From positions 1 to 35,298 of IMG/VR virus record IMGVR_UViG_3300017739_001700: a stretch of 35,298 nucleotides of DNA; one strand, written 5' to 3'. The notes under the pieces are model-generated. The model made no database searches. It worked only from the letters and a program-made list of their open reading frames with translations, and was not told where the DNA came from. The position numbers and the translations under genes are program-made. Numbering within the stretch: the first letter of the stretch is position 1; each line of letters opens with the position of its first letter. Shown piece by piece: positions 27,634-35,298 of the stretch. The DNA comes from a virus.

Positions 27634-30428
27634 TGGCCAATCCGATTGATAAAATTATTGTTGAGATTCAAGCAGAAACTAAGGACCTGCGTAAAGGACT
27701 TGACAAAGCAAACAAACAACTCGGAAACCTAAACAAACAAACAGGCTCAGCAACCAATGCTCTAAAGCAGTTTGGTTCTGTAATAGCTGCTATAGGATTA
27801 GCTCAAGTAGCGTCTCAAGCAATACAAACTATTAGAGAATTTGAAGACTTAGAAGCAACACTTAAGGCCGTGACAGGAAGTGCCGAAGCTGCTGCAGCTT
27901 CTTTTGATCTCATTAGACAATTCACTGCAACAACAACTTTCCAAATTCAAGATGTTGCAAACGCATTTATCAAACTCAAACTCGCAGGTATTGTACCTAC
28001 TACCGATGTCATGCAGGACTTTGGTAATTTTGCAGCAGGTATGGGTAAGAGTATTACAGACCTTGCACAAGCAGCCTTCAACGCCACCACTGGTGAAATG
28101 GAAATGCTTAAGCAGTTTGGTGTTGTTGCAAGATTACAAGGCAATACTATTAGAGCAACCTTTAATGGTATTACTACAGAGATAGAGAGAAGTGGTCCTG
28201 CGATTACAGAGTTCTTGCGTAATATTGGACGAACAGAATTCCCAACAGCGTTAGCAGATAGAGCAGATACCTTGACTGGTGCTGTATCAAACTTACAAGA
28301 CCAACTCTCAGAGTTCTTTGTAAAGATTGGTGAGGGTGGACTCAAAGACGCTTTGCAAGATATATCTCTACAGTTCAAACAATTATTAAAAGACAATGAA
28401 ACTTTAGCCTTCCAATTAGGTAGTGTTTTAGGTACTGCGCTGTCAGCTCTAGCTAATACTATTTCTTTTGTTGTCACAAACTTAAATCTTCTTGCAGGAG
28501 TTTTAGGTTTTATTGGTGGCGCAAAGATAGCAGGTATGCTGATAGTAGTAATACCGAAAGTGACTGCAGCATTTAAGATGTTGACTTCTGTAATAAAAGG
28601 CCAGACAGCAGCAGCAATAATGCTACAAAGTGTGACTGGTATCGGTATTGCAAAAGTCGCTGCAGGTGTCACTGCAGGTGGTGTTGCTATAGCAGCCATG
28701 AATAGACAGCTTCGTGACGCTGACGAAGAAGCAGGAGAAGCAGCAGAGGGTGGTTTTGATGAACTTAACGAAACTCTGCTTAATGAAATGCCGATGAATG
28801 AAAGAGCAGTGGACGCTGTTGCTGAATCTGTCAGAGATTTAGGTGTAGCAATCAAGGCTCTTCCAAAAGGCAAGTTCTCAATATCCGATGTCTTTGACGC
28901 AGACTTTGAAAATACAGACCAAGCAGTAAGAAAAATCAACGAAGACTTTATGGAATTCTTTGACAATATGCAGTTCGCTGCAAGTTCTGTATCTGGTCAG
29001 AGAGCAAACTTTGCAAAAGCTATGCTTGAACAAGTAGGCTTCTTCCATTCACAAGGTAAACCTGCAAATGAAAATGCTGTAGAGCAAATGCGTGTGGCAT
29101 TAGGCTTATCAGAAGAACAACTGTTTGGAGCAAAAGGCTTATTCAAAAATCTTGATGATTTAGGAAAGTTCGCAGGTAAGTTCTCCTCAGACCAGTTAGA
29201 TAATTTTTATATTGATTTATTTGGTGTAGACGATGTTAAATTCAGAGAAATATTTGCACCAATCTTAGGTGTCAATGGACTAGAAAAATTAATTCCAATG
29301 GTGGCTAAGAAAGCCAAGGACATGAAAGATGGTGGTCTTGGTGGCACGATAGCTGAAATGCTAGTGCCAGATAATAAAGATATGCTTGATTCATTTATAA
29401 AATTGGGTAGAAGTCTAGGACAATTCAAAGGATTAGATGATAGTCAGATAGTCACATTCTTACAAGAACTACATAAGATAGAAACAGACCCAATGAAAGA
29501 CCTAGTCGGTCTAAACAAACTTCTAGGTGAAACCTTAGAAGCAAATGCACAAGGGTCTACAGATTTCTTAGAAGACCTTAGAGCTATGTCTGACGAACAA
29601 ATATTAGCAGCTCTTGTCACGGATGATTTTAGTAAAGTATTAGAGAAGTTTGGCTTGAGCGCAGACGAAGCGTTAGTACCAATCAAAGCTATGTTGGAAG
29701 AAACCAGAGACTTCAAAAAAGAAGTAATGGACTTGCCACAAACTTTCCAGAGTGCCGATGACGCTTTAAGAATCTTGAATGAAGGCCTTGCTAATAACAA
29801 GCTAACTTTAGAATCTGCTAATGCTATATACAGAGACTACCTAGAAACACTTGGCCCTACAGGTCAAGCCATGGCTGAGATAGGTAGAAATGTTGAGAGC
29901 ATGTCAGACTCTTTCGCTGACGATTTGACAGACGCTTTACTGACTGGTCAAGACGCTTTGGAAACATTTAAAAACTTTGCAGCTAATATAGTATCAATGG
30001 TCATATCTGAGTTCATGAGACTAGTAGTCATCAAGCCGATAGTCCAAGCAATATTAGGATTCTTTGATCTAACAAGTTTAGGTACACCTTCACAAGTCAC
30101 TAGTGGTAATACTAGTAAATTATTAATGGCAAGAGGTGGCCGTATGCAAGTGGGTAGACCTCAAATAGTAGGTGAGCGTGGGCCAGAGCTTTTTGTTCCA
30201 GACCATACAGGTAGTCTAATGAATAATCACATGACTAACAGTACTTTACAGGGTGGTGGTCCACCAATCATAATAAATCAAAGTGTAAACTTTGCGACAG
30301 GAGTACAGGGAACAGTAAGAGCAGAAGTTATGTCAATGCTTCCTCAGATAGCAGAAGTAAGTAAAGCTGCTGTTGCAGAAAGTGCTGAAAGAGGTGGTTC
30401 TTATAGAAGGAGATTATTAGGTGGCTAA
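27633..30428 (+). CDS. Tape measure protein
   Basis: At 931 residues this is the longest tail gene. The N-terminus is helical with KDLRKGLDKANKQLGNLNKQ and the conserved-type region EDLEATLKAVTGSAEAAAAS, FQIQDVANAFIKLKLAG and ATTGEMEMLKQFGVVARLQG seen in lambda gpH-like and prophage tape measures. Hydrophobic segments are present (ALANTISFVVTNLNLLAGVL and VSMVISEFMRLVVIKPIVQA). The C-terminus carries GGRMQVGRPQIVGERGPELF, typical of this family's tail end. It sets tail length and passes into the cell envelope at ejection. By the usual 0.15 nm per residue rule, the tail would be about 140 nm long. Confidence 0.95.
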   Translation: MANPIDKIIVEIQAETKDLRKGLDKANKQLGNLNKQTGSATNALKQFGSVIAAIGLAQVASQAIQTIREFEDLEATLKAVTGSAEAAAASFDLIRQFTATTTFQIQDVANAFIKLKLAGIVPTTDVMQDFGNFAAGMGKSITDLAQAAFNATTGEMEMLKQFGVVARLQGNTIRATFNGITTEIERSGPAITEFLRNIGRTEFPTALADRADTLTGAVSNLQDQLSEFFVKIGEGGLKDALQDISLQFKQLLKDNETLAFQLGSVLGTALSALANTISFVVTNLNLLAGVLGFIGGAKIAGMLIVVIPKVTAAFKMLTSVIKGQTAAAIMLQSVTGIGIAKVAAGVTAGGVAIAAMNRQLRDADEEAGEAAEGGFDELNETLLNEMPMNERAVDAVAESVRDLGVAIKALPKGKFSISDVFDADFENTDQAVRKINEDFMEFFDNMQFAASSVSGQRANFAKAMLEQVGFFHSQGKPANENAVEQMRVALGLSEEQLFGAKGLFKNLDDLGKFAGKFSSDQLDNFYIDLFGVDDVKFREIFAPILGVNGLEKLIPMVAKKAKDMKDGGLGGTIAEMLVPDNKDMLDSFIKLGRSLGQFKGLDDSQIVTFLQELHKIETDPMKDLVGLNKLLGETLEANAQGSTDFLEDLRAMSDEQILAALVTDDFSKVLEKFGLSADEALVPIKAMLEETRDFKKEVMDLPQTFQSADDALRILNEGLANNKLTLESANAIYRDYLETLGPTGQAMAEIGRNVESMSDSFADDLTDALLTGQDALETFKNFAANIVSMVISEFMRLVVIKPIVQAILGFFDLTSLGTPSQVTSGNTSKLLMARGGRMQVGRPQIVGERGPELFVPDHTGSLMNNHMTNSTLQGGGPPIIINQSVNFATGVQGTVRAEVMSMLPQIAEVSKAAVAESAERGGSYRRRLLGG

Positions 30429-31335
30429 GATAATAGACATGCCAACTACACCAAATTTTGTTTCATCTAATTTTAGATTGAGAAGATATATTGGTGCTGC
30501 AATATCTCCATACACTGGTTCTCTACAGACCCAAGAATATGATGGTGTTTTCTGGGAAGCAGAAGTCACATTACCACCAATGAGAAGAGACTTGGCCGTA
30601 AACTGGCAATCATTTCTTATGGAATTAAATGGTCCAGTAAATACATTTAAGTTTGCAGACCCAGACGCTTTGACTATGAGAGGTACACATAATGCTTCTT
30701 TAGGTGCAATCAAAGGAGAACAAAGAGTCAATGAAACAAATATTCAACTTACATTCACTGGCTCTTCAAATACTATAACTGCAGCAAGTGGTACTCCGTT
30801 TGCTAATGCTATTGTCGGTGACTTTATTATGGTGACAGGTAGCTCCAAAGCAGCTAATAATGGGACACATAAGATAACAACAAAAACAAACAATACTACA
30901 ATCATAGTAGACCCAGTAGATTATGAAAGTCTGGTGGATGATTCAAATGTTTCTGGATGTACCATTAGACAAAATGTCAAAGGTATCAAAGGCTTAACAC
31001 TGAAAGCTCTATCAAATGCTGCAAATGGGACAATATTAAAAGGCGATTACTTAGGCATATCTGCTGCTACTGCAAATGCACCAACAACTTATACGCCAGT
31101 CCAATATGTATTAGCAACCTCTGACGCTGTAGAAACAAACAATGGTGGTAGCGCCTTGAATCAATATAGTATAAGGATAGAGCCTAAGCTGCGTAGTAGT
31201 TTTACAAATGTACAAGATAGAGTTTATCACTCTCCTGCAAAGGGTTTGTTTAGATTAGTCACAAAAGAAGTAGAGTGGAGTGCTGACGCAATCTCCAACT
31301 ACGGAATATCTTTCTCATGCCAAGAGGTAATTTAA
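30421..31335 (+). CDS. Distal tail protein (GTA gp12 / DUF2460-like region), 304 residues
   Basis: It starts with GTG 30421, overlapping the tape measure by 8 bases. The N-terminal block (PNFVSSNFRLRRYIGAAISP; WEAEVTLPPMRRDLAVNWQS; GPVNTFKFADPDA) reads as the beta domain of a distal-tail hub protein. The middle (about residues 100-190) is an inserted Thr/Asn/Gly-rich beta domain. The C-terminus (SYRIEP-like IRIEPKLRSSF, LFRLVTKEVEWSAD) returns to the hub fold. It follows the tape measure and precedes a DUF2163-like gene, as in gene transfer agents, where the equivalent forms the ring at the tail end. The family name is tentative; the role is well supported by order. Confidence 0.75.
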   Translation: MAKIIDMPTTPNFVSSNFRLRRYIGAAISPYTGSLQTQEYDGVFWEAEVTLPPMRRDLAVNWQSFLMELNGPVNTFKFADPDALTMRGTHNASLGAIKGEQRVNETNIQLTFTGSSNTITAASGTPFANAIVGDFIMVTGSSKAANNGTHKITTKTNNTTIIVDPVDYESLVDDSNVSGCTIRQNVKGIKGLTLKALSNAANGTILKGDYLGISAATANAPTTYTPVQYVLATSDAVETNNGGSALNQYSIRIEPKLRSSFTNVQDRVYHSPAKGLFRLVTKEVEWSADAISNYGISFSCQEVI

Positions 31336-31998
31336 ATGTCCAACAGAAGTGGTATAGACGCAGCATTAGTAGACCTTCTAGGAGAAGATAATCAAATATT
31401 ATTCCTAGCTGTAAAGCTAGAGTTTGACACTGAGACACTTAGATTCTGGAATGGTAAAAACAATCTCATAATAAAAGAAGGTGGTAGTGATACTACTTAT
31501 CTGGGAGCAGGTGATCTGCTTAGCGTATCTGGTATTGAAGAAAACTTAGAGATGAGCGCAGGTGGCATAACTGTAGCTCTAGCAGGTATGAACGCTGAGG
31601 TCTTAAATTTAGCGCTCAACGAAGAATATCAAAACAGACGAATATCAATTCTACTTGGACAGCTCTCTGGTGGTACAGATATATCTGCAGGGACTATGAC
31701 TATCTTTTCTGGCCGTATGCAGACTATGCAAATTCAAGATGACCCAGATGGCTCAACTATAACTCTCAATGCAGAGAGCAGATTAGTAGATATGGAAAGA
31801 CCATCAAACCTCAGATACACAAATGAATCTCAACAGTTTGTATCAGACGGAGATACTTGTTTTTCAAGAGTGTCTGCTTTGCAAGATAAGGAAATACTTT
31901 GGGGACGAGCAGCGTCAGGAACTAGTGGTATCGGTGGTGGTGGTGGAAATTCTGGGAATAGAGGTGGTGGCCCTAGACATAATATCTCAGTGGTATGA
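31336..31998 (+). CDS. Tail hub protein (GTA gp13 / DUF2163-like N-terminal type), 220 residues
   Basis: The gene begins immediately after the preceding stop. The family-like features are GIDAALVDLLGEDNQILFLA, KLEFDTETLRFWNG, TYLGAGDLLSVSGIEENLEM and GRRISILLGQL-type segment (NRRISILLGQLSGG). A later stretch is MTIFSGRMQTMQIQDDPDGS. The end is unusually Gly-rich (GIGGGGGNSGNRGGGPRH), a flexible tail. Gene order matches the gp12-gp13-gp14-gp15 run of gene transfer agents: distal tail, hub, NlpC/P60-like, tail tip. It overlaps the next gene by ATGA. Confidence 0.78.
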   Translation: MSNRSGIDAALVDLLGEDNQILFLAVKLEFDTETLRFWNGKNNLIIKEGGSDTTYLGAGDLLSVSGIEENLEMSAGGITVALAGMNAEVLNLALNEEYQNRRISILLGQLSGGTDISAGTMTIFSGRMQTMQIQDDPDGSTITLNAESRLVDMERPSNLRYTNESQQFVSDGDTCFSRVSALQDKEILWGRAASGTSGIGGGGGNSGNRGGGPRHNISVV

Positions 31999-32432
31999 AA
32001 AAGTATCTTGATTGGAAACCTAGACTGCGAGAGTTTTTTGAGTATGCAAAAGACAGAAAGTTTGTATTCGGTGAATGGGACTGCGTAATATTTACAAATA
32101 CAGCAATCAAATATATGACAGGTAAACATCTTCTACCTAAGACTTGGAAGACTTGGAATAGCGAATTAGAAGCATTAGAAGCCATCCAGAAGCTCGGTAA
32201 TGGTGAAGGCCTTGCCAATGCCATAGATGAAGCAATAAAGCGCTCTGGTGGCCTTACAGAAGTTCCTATTATTTCAAGACAAATGGGTGATATAGCTGTA
32301 GTAAAACAAGAATCAGAACAGGTTTTAGTATGCGATGGGTATAAGTTAGTAGGACCTGCTGACTCTGGAATGAAAGTTTTGAATGAACTTATGCCAGTAG
32401 AATATGTGAAATGTTGGAGAATCAATGGGTAA
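31995..32432 (+). CDS. NlpC/P60-like tail-associated protein (DUF6950 type)
   Basis: This 145-residue protein has the catalytic-Cys signature FVFGEWDCVIFTNTAIKYMTG with C30, a helical middle, then RQMGDIAVVKQ corresponding to the second conserved motif of the papain-like NlpC/P60 family. Members in this tail position cut or bind peptidoglycan peptides during DNA injection. I do not clearly see the catalytic His expected after the GDIAV strand, so activity is uncertain. It overlaps the hub gene by 4 bases and the tail-tip gene by 8 bases. Confidence 0.75.
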   Translation: MKKYLDWKPRLREFFEYAKDRKFVFGEWDCVIFTNTAIKYMTGKHLLPKTWKTWNSELEALEAIQKLGNGEGLANAIDEAIKRSGGLTEVPIISRQMGDIAVVKQESEQVLVCDGYKLVGPADSGMKVLNELMPVEYVKCWRING

Positions 32433-35298
32433 GGTAGTAGAAACAGCCTTAAAAGTATTCGTTGCTACAGTGTTAATTGTGACTGGTATTGGTGCATTGA
32501 GTGGTGCATTTTCTGGCATTTCTTTTTGGAAGGCTTTTACAACAGGTATAAAGTTTCTTGGTGGCCTTAGCGCTGTAGGTGTAGCTACATTATCTGCTGT
32601 CGGTACATTAGTATCTGGATTATTAAGTAAGTCACCAGATTCTATAAGTCAAAACTTTGGTGCAAAGGTTTCTGCAAGAGCTGCTGCAGCTCCAAGACAA
32701 ATTATCTATGGCCGAACAAGAGTCGGTGCAACGATCACACACATAGAGACCTCTGGTACTGACAATAATCTTTTAAGTTTTGTAGCTGTTATTGCAGGAC
32801 ATGAGTGCGAATCTTTGGAGCAAGTCATAGTCAATGATGAAATATTAACCACTACATCTAGTGGTGGTTTTTTAGTGGCAACAAATTCTAAGTTTACTAA
32901 TACAGATAATGATAATGCTTTTACTAGTGGAAGACTGATAAGATTTATTTTTCAGAATGGGTCTCAGACTGCAGCTAATGCAACAGTAGTAGCAAACTCT
33001 AATCTTACAACAAGCGATAAATTTGTATCTTGTGCTTATGTTTTTATGCAGTGTGTGTTTGACCCAGAAAAGTTTGGTGGTGGTTTACCAAATGTAAGTT
33101 TTGTAGTCAAAGGTAAAAAATGTTTTGACCCAAGGGATTCATCAACAGCATGGACAGACAATCCTGCATTGATAGTCAGAGATTATATAACTGATACTGT
33201 CTATGGATTAAAAGCAAAAAGCGATGAAGTATTAGACACTGCAGCTCTAGGTGGTTTCATAAGTGCTGCTAATACTTGTGATTCAAGTGAATCACCAACC
33301 ACTGCTGCAACAGTACAGGCTGCAACAAGTTCAGTGCTTGTCAGAGTAGCAAAGAATGACGCTTTATTAATTGGTGTTGGTGACAGAGTCACTGGTACTG
33401 GCATATCTGGAACTGTAAAAGTTATTGGGAAAAGGCCATTAAATACTACACAAAGTCAGATAACATTAGATACTGCTGTCACTGTAGGTAATGGTGTGAC
33501 CCTTACATTCTCTCAACCTCAATATGTGGCTAATGGTATTACAGATTTTCAAGGTACTGGTAGCAGTATTATAGGTGGTATCTTAACCTCTTGCAGTGGC
33601 AGAATATCTTTTATCAATGGAAAATTCTGTATGTTTGTAGGAGCTACAGTCACGCCAGACATGACGATTGGAGACGATGATGTATTAGCTCCATTTAGAA
33701 TTATTACAAAATCTAATGGAGCAGATAGCTATAACACGGCCAAAGCTGTATATGTAGACGCTTCGCAAGACTTTGTTGCTACAGACAGTCCAGTCTATAC
33801 AAGTGCTACTCACTTAGCTAATGACACACCTACTGGAGAATCTTCTGCAAACTATAGAAATCAATTAGAAATGCAGCTACCTTTTACTACCGATGTAGCT
33901 CATGCACAAAGATTAGTGAAACAAAATCTTCTTTATTCTAGGCAAGATACAACTATCTCTACCATAGTGCCAATCAGATACATGCAGCTCCAACCACATG
34001 ACTATGTAAATGTCACCAATACAAGACTGGGTTTCAATAATAAATTGTTTGAAGTCATGGCTTTAAATATTGAACCTCAAGGAGATTCTGAAAATTCTAT
34101 TCTAGTCTGCAACATACAACTGAAAGAAATAGATGGTTCTGTCTACAATTTTCTATCAACAGATTACATTGACCCAGAGGATGTAGGGATTGATGATGGA
34201 GATATAGGTGGTCTTGCATTAGACCCACCAACAAGTCTTTCTCTTGCAAGTGATATACAGTCAGAAGGACAAACTTTAAAAGTTAATGTTGTAGCTTCAT
34301 GGACAAACCTTGTATCTGATAGAGTCCAAGGAACTGAGGTGGCCTACAAACAATCTACTGATTCAGACTACACTGGAGATATTACTGTAGGTAAAGGTGT
34401 ATCAAAAGCTATCATTCCAAACTTAGTTATCGGTAATACATACAATGTAAAGGTAAGACACTTTGATATTAATGGTATCAATAGTGCCTATACAAGCGCA
34501 GTCAATATCACAATATCAGACCCTACCACAATCTCAGCTCCAAGCTCTTTCACTGCGCAAGGCGATGGTGATGGACCAGTGGGTGGTATCTTATTACAGT
34601 GGACCAATCCAAATAACAATGAGCTAAAAGATATTAAAATCTACAGACATACATCCAACTTTACACCAACGGATGACACTTATCTAAACCAAGTTATTCC
34701 TGCGACAAGGCCATTACAAACTCAATTTGCATTTCAAAGTATTCTTGATGGACTGTCTGCAGGTGTCACCTACTACTTTGCGCTGAGAGCTGTATCTACA
34801 TTGGGTGTGCAATCTGCATTTACCAGTGTGGTCAATGCAAGTTTTCGTTTTGGCAAAGAAGATATAGGCCTTAACAATGTGACTAATCATCAACAAGTAA
34901 AATCTGACCTTTCTAATTTTAGTGTAGAGAGTGACTTGTTTGAGATCACAAGCTCAGAGCTAAGAGGTAAAACTGCAATCAAGAATGACCAAATATCAAT
35001 CAGTCTAAGTGGTACAACTTTAGGTCTTAATAATGCAGGGAGTGGTACACAAACTTTATCTAATGCAAATGTCGGCCTATCTAATGTGACGAATCATGCA
35101 CAAGTTAAGGATGATCTTAGTAATCTATCTTTGACAAGCGATGACTTTGAAGTAAGTGGTGGTAATCTTGCAGCTAAGAACGCTCTTAAAAATGCACAAA
35201 TATCTATAGCTGCTAACGGAACTTTGTCTGGCGCAGGTGGTGGACAAGTCACTGCTGTCGGTGTTGGCGCTGTAAAAACTGATTTAACAAATGCACCA
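32425..35298 (+). CDS. Tail tip / host-specificity protein (3' end beyond window)
   Basis: The frame is open from ATG 32425 to the last base, giving at least 958 residues. Two hydrophobic segments lie near the N-terminus (VFVATVLIVTGIGALSG; FLGGLSAVGVATLSAVGTL), as in lambda J- and GTA gp15-type proteins. A J-like core follows: RAAAAPRQIIYGRTRVGATI, FVAVIAGHECESLEQVIVND, CAYVFMQCVFDPEKF and DNPALIVRDYITDTVYGL. Two fibronectin type III domains follow at about 602-695 and 703-810. From about 815 it contains GLNNVTN-type repeats typical of phage fibres. It binds the host receptor or supports the central fibre. It is the last gene of the overlapping tail cluster seen here. Confidence 0.9.
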   Translation, partial: MGKVVETALKVFVATVLIVTGIGALSGAFSGISFWKAFTTGIKFLGGLSAVGVATLSAVGTLVSGLLSKSPDSISQNFGAKVSARAAAAPRQIIYGRTRVGATITHIETSGTDNNLLSFVAVIAGHECESLEQVIVNDEILTTTSSGGFLVATNSKFTNTDNDNAFTSGRLIRFIFQNGSQTAANATVVANSNLTTSDKFVSCAYVFMQCVFDPEKFGGGLPNVSFVVKGKKCFDPRDSSTAWTDNPALIVRDYITDTVYGLKAKSDEVLDTAALGGFISAANTCDSSESPTTAATVQAATSSVLVRVAKNDALLIGVGDRVTGTGISGTVKVIGKRPLNTTQSQITLDTAVTVGNGVTLTFSQPQYVANGITDFQGTGSSIIGGILTSCSGRISFINGKFCMFVGATVTPDMTIGDDDVLAPFRIITKSNGADSYNTAKAVYVDASQDFVATDSPVYTSATHLANDTPTGESSANYRNQLEMQLPFTTDVAHAQRLVKQNLLYSRQDTTISTIVPIRYMQLQPHDYVNVTNTRLGFNNKLFEVMALNIEPQGDSENSILVCNIQLKEIDGSVYNFLSTDYIDPEDVGIDDGDIGGLALDPPTSLSLASDIQSEGQTLKVNVVASWTNLVSDRVQGTEVAYKQSTDSDYTGDITVGKGVSKAIIPNLVIGNTYNVKVRHFDINGINSAYTSAVNITISDPTTISAPSSFTAQGDGDGPVGGILLQWTNPNNNELKDIKIYRHTSNFTPTDDTYLNQVIPATRPLQTQFAFQSILDGLSAGVTYYFALRAVSTLGVQSAFTSVVNASFRFGKEDIGLNNVTNHQQVKSDLSNFSVESDLFEITSSELRGKTAIKNDQISISLSGTTLGLNNAGSGTQTLSNANVGLSNVTNHAQVKDDLSNLSLTSDDFEVSGGNLAAKNALKNAQISIAANGTLSGAGGGQVTAVGVGAVKTDLTNAP
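34867..35298 (+). repeat. Tandem repeat within the tail-tip protein
   Basis: Two copies of a roughly 70-residue unit start at 34867 (GLNNVTNHQQVKSDLSNFSV) and 35074 (GLSNVTNHAQVKDDLSNLSL), each followed by a similar KxAxKNxQISI stretch. This GLxNVxN unit is common in phage fibres and usually recurs several times. The window ends inside the second copy, so more copies are likely beyond it. Confidence 0.8.

Noticed and set aside
27947-28966. Long minus-strand open frame inside the tape measure gene
   Set aside because: It is a frame shadow: Ser/Ala/Pro/Thr-rich composition, no ribosome site, and fully inside a confident gene.
24516-35298. Whole window as a gene transfer agent cluster
   Set aside because: The tail gene order is GTA-like, but replication genes, a fibre-modification island and the likely ncRNA mark an autonomous phage.

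Overview
This window is a 35.3 kb stretch of a tailed-phage genome with long-tailed (siphovirus-like) architecture. It is AT-rich and tightly packed, and every protein gene lies on the + strand, mostly joined by ATGA or TAATG overlaps. The tail genes resemble the tail cluster of alphaproteobacterial gene transfer agents, and the base composition suggests a low-GC, probably marine, bacterial host. The host assignment is inference. Replication genes and a complete HK97-type virion set argue for a real phage rather than a gene transfer agent.

Layout. Positions 1-5136 hold the end of the replication region: a winged-helix replication protein cut by the window edge, a T7-type primase-helicase, a 54-residue ribbon-helix-helix protein, a clear sigma70-type promoter, and five small or unknown proteins. 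Positions 5181-12929 are packaging and head genes: small and large terminase, a portal with two extra C-terminal domains, SPP1 gp7-like head protein, prohead protease, major capsid protein, a probable decoration protein and a small Lys-tailed protein. Positions 13028-24106 are a fibre and modification island. Positions 24108-35298 hold two small proteins, head-tail connectors, tail tube, frameshifted tail chaperones, tape measure, distal tail proteins, an NlpC/P60-like protein, and a tail-tip/host-specificity protein that runs off the end.

The island is the exciting part. It encodes a 1707-residue collagen-like fibre with about 450 Gly-X-Y triplets and an S74 self-cleaving trimerisation chaperone at its C-terminus. 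Downstream are a nucleotidyltransferase, a 2-oxoglutarate/Fe(II) prolyl-hydroxylase-like oxygenase, an FkbM methyltransferase, and one 620-residue protein combining a GT25 glycosyltransferase, a PLOD-type glycosyltransferase and a PLOD-type lysyl hydroxylase domain. In animals these three activities together turn collagen Lys into glucosyl-galactosyl-hydroxylysine. Every Lys in the collagen repeats sits in the X-Lys-Gly context those enzymes use. I infer a phage-encoded collagen maturation pathway that acts on the phage's own fibre.

Two other signals stand out. A 0.7 kb non-coding gap inside the island looks like a structured RNA of about 430 nt on the minus strand, with at least three GNRA-capped hairpins and a candidate promoter. 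The pentamer GATGC/GCATC appears to be absent from the whole window, which suggests escape from a restriction system.
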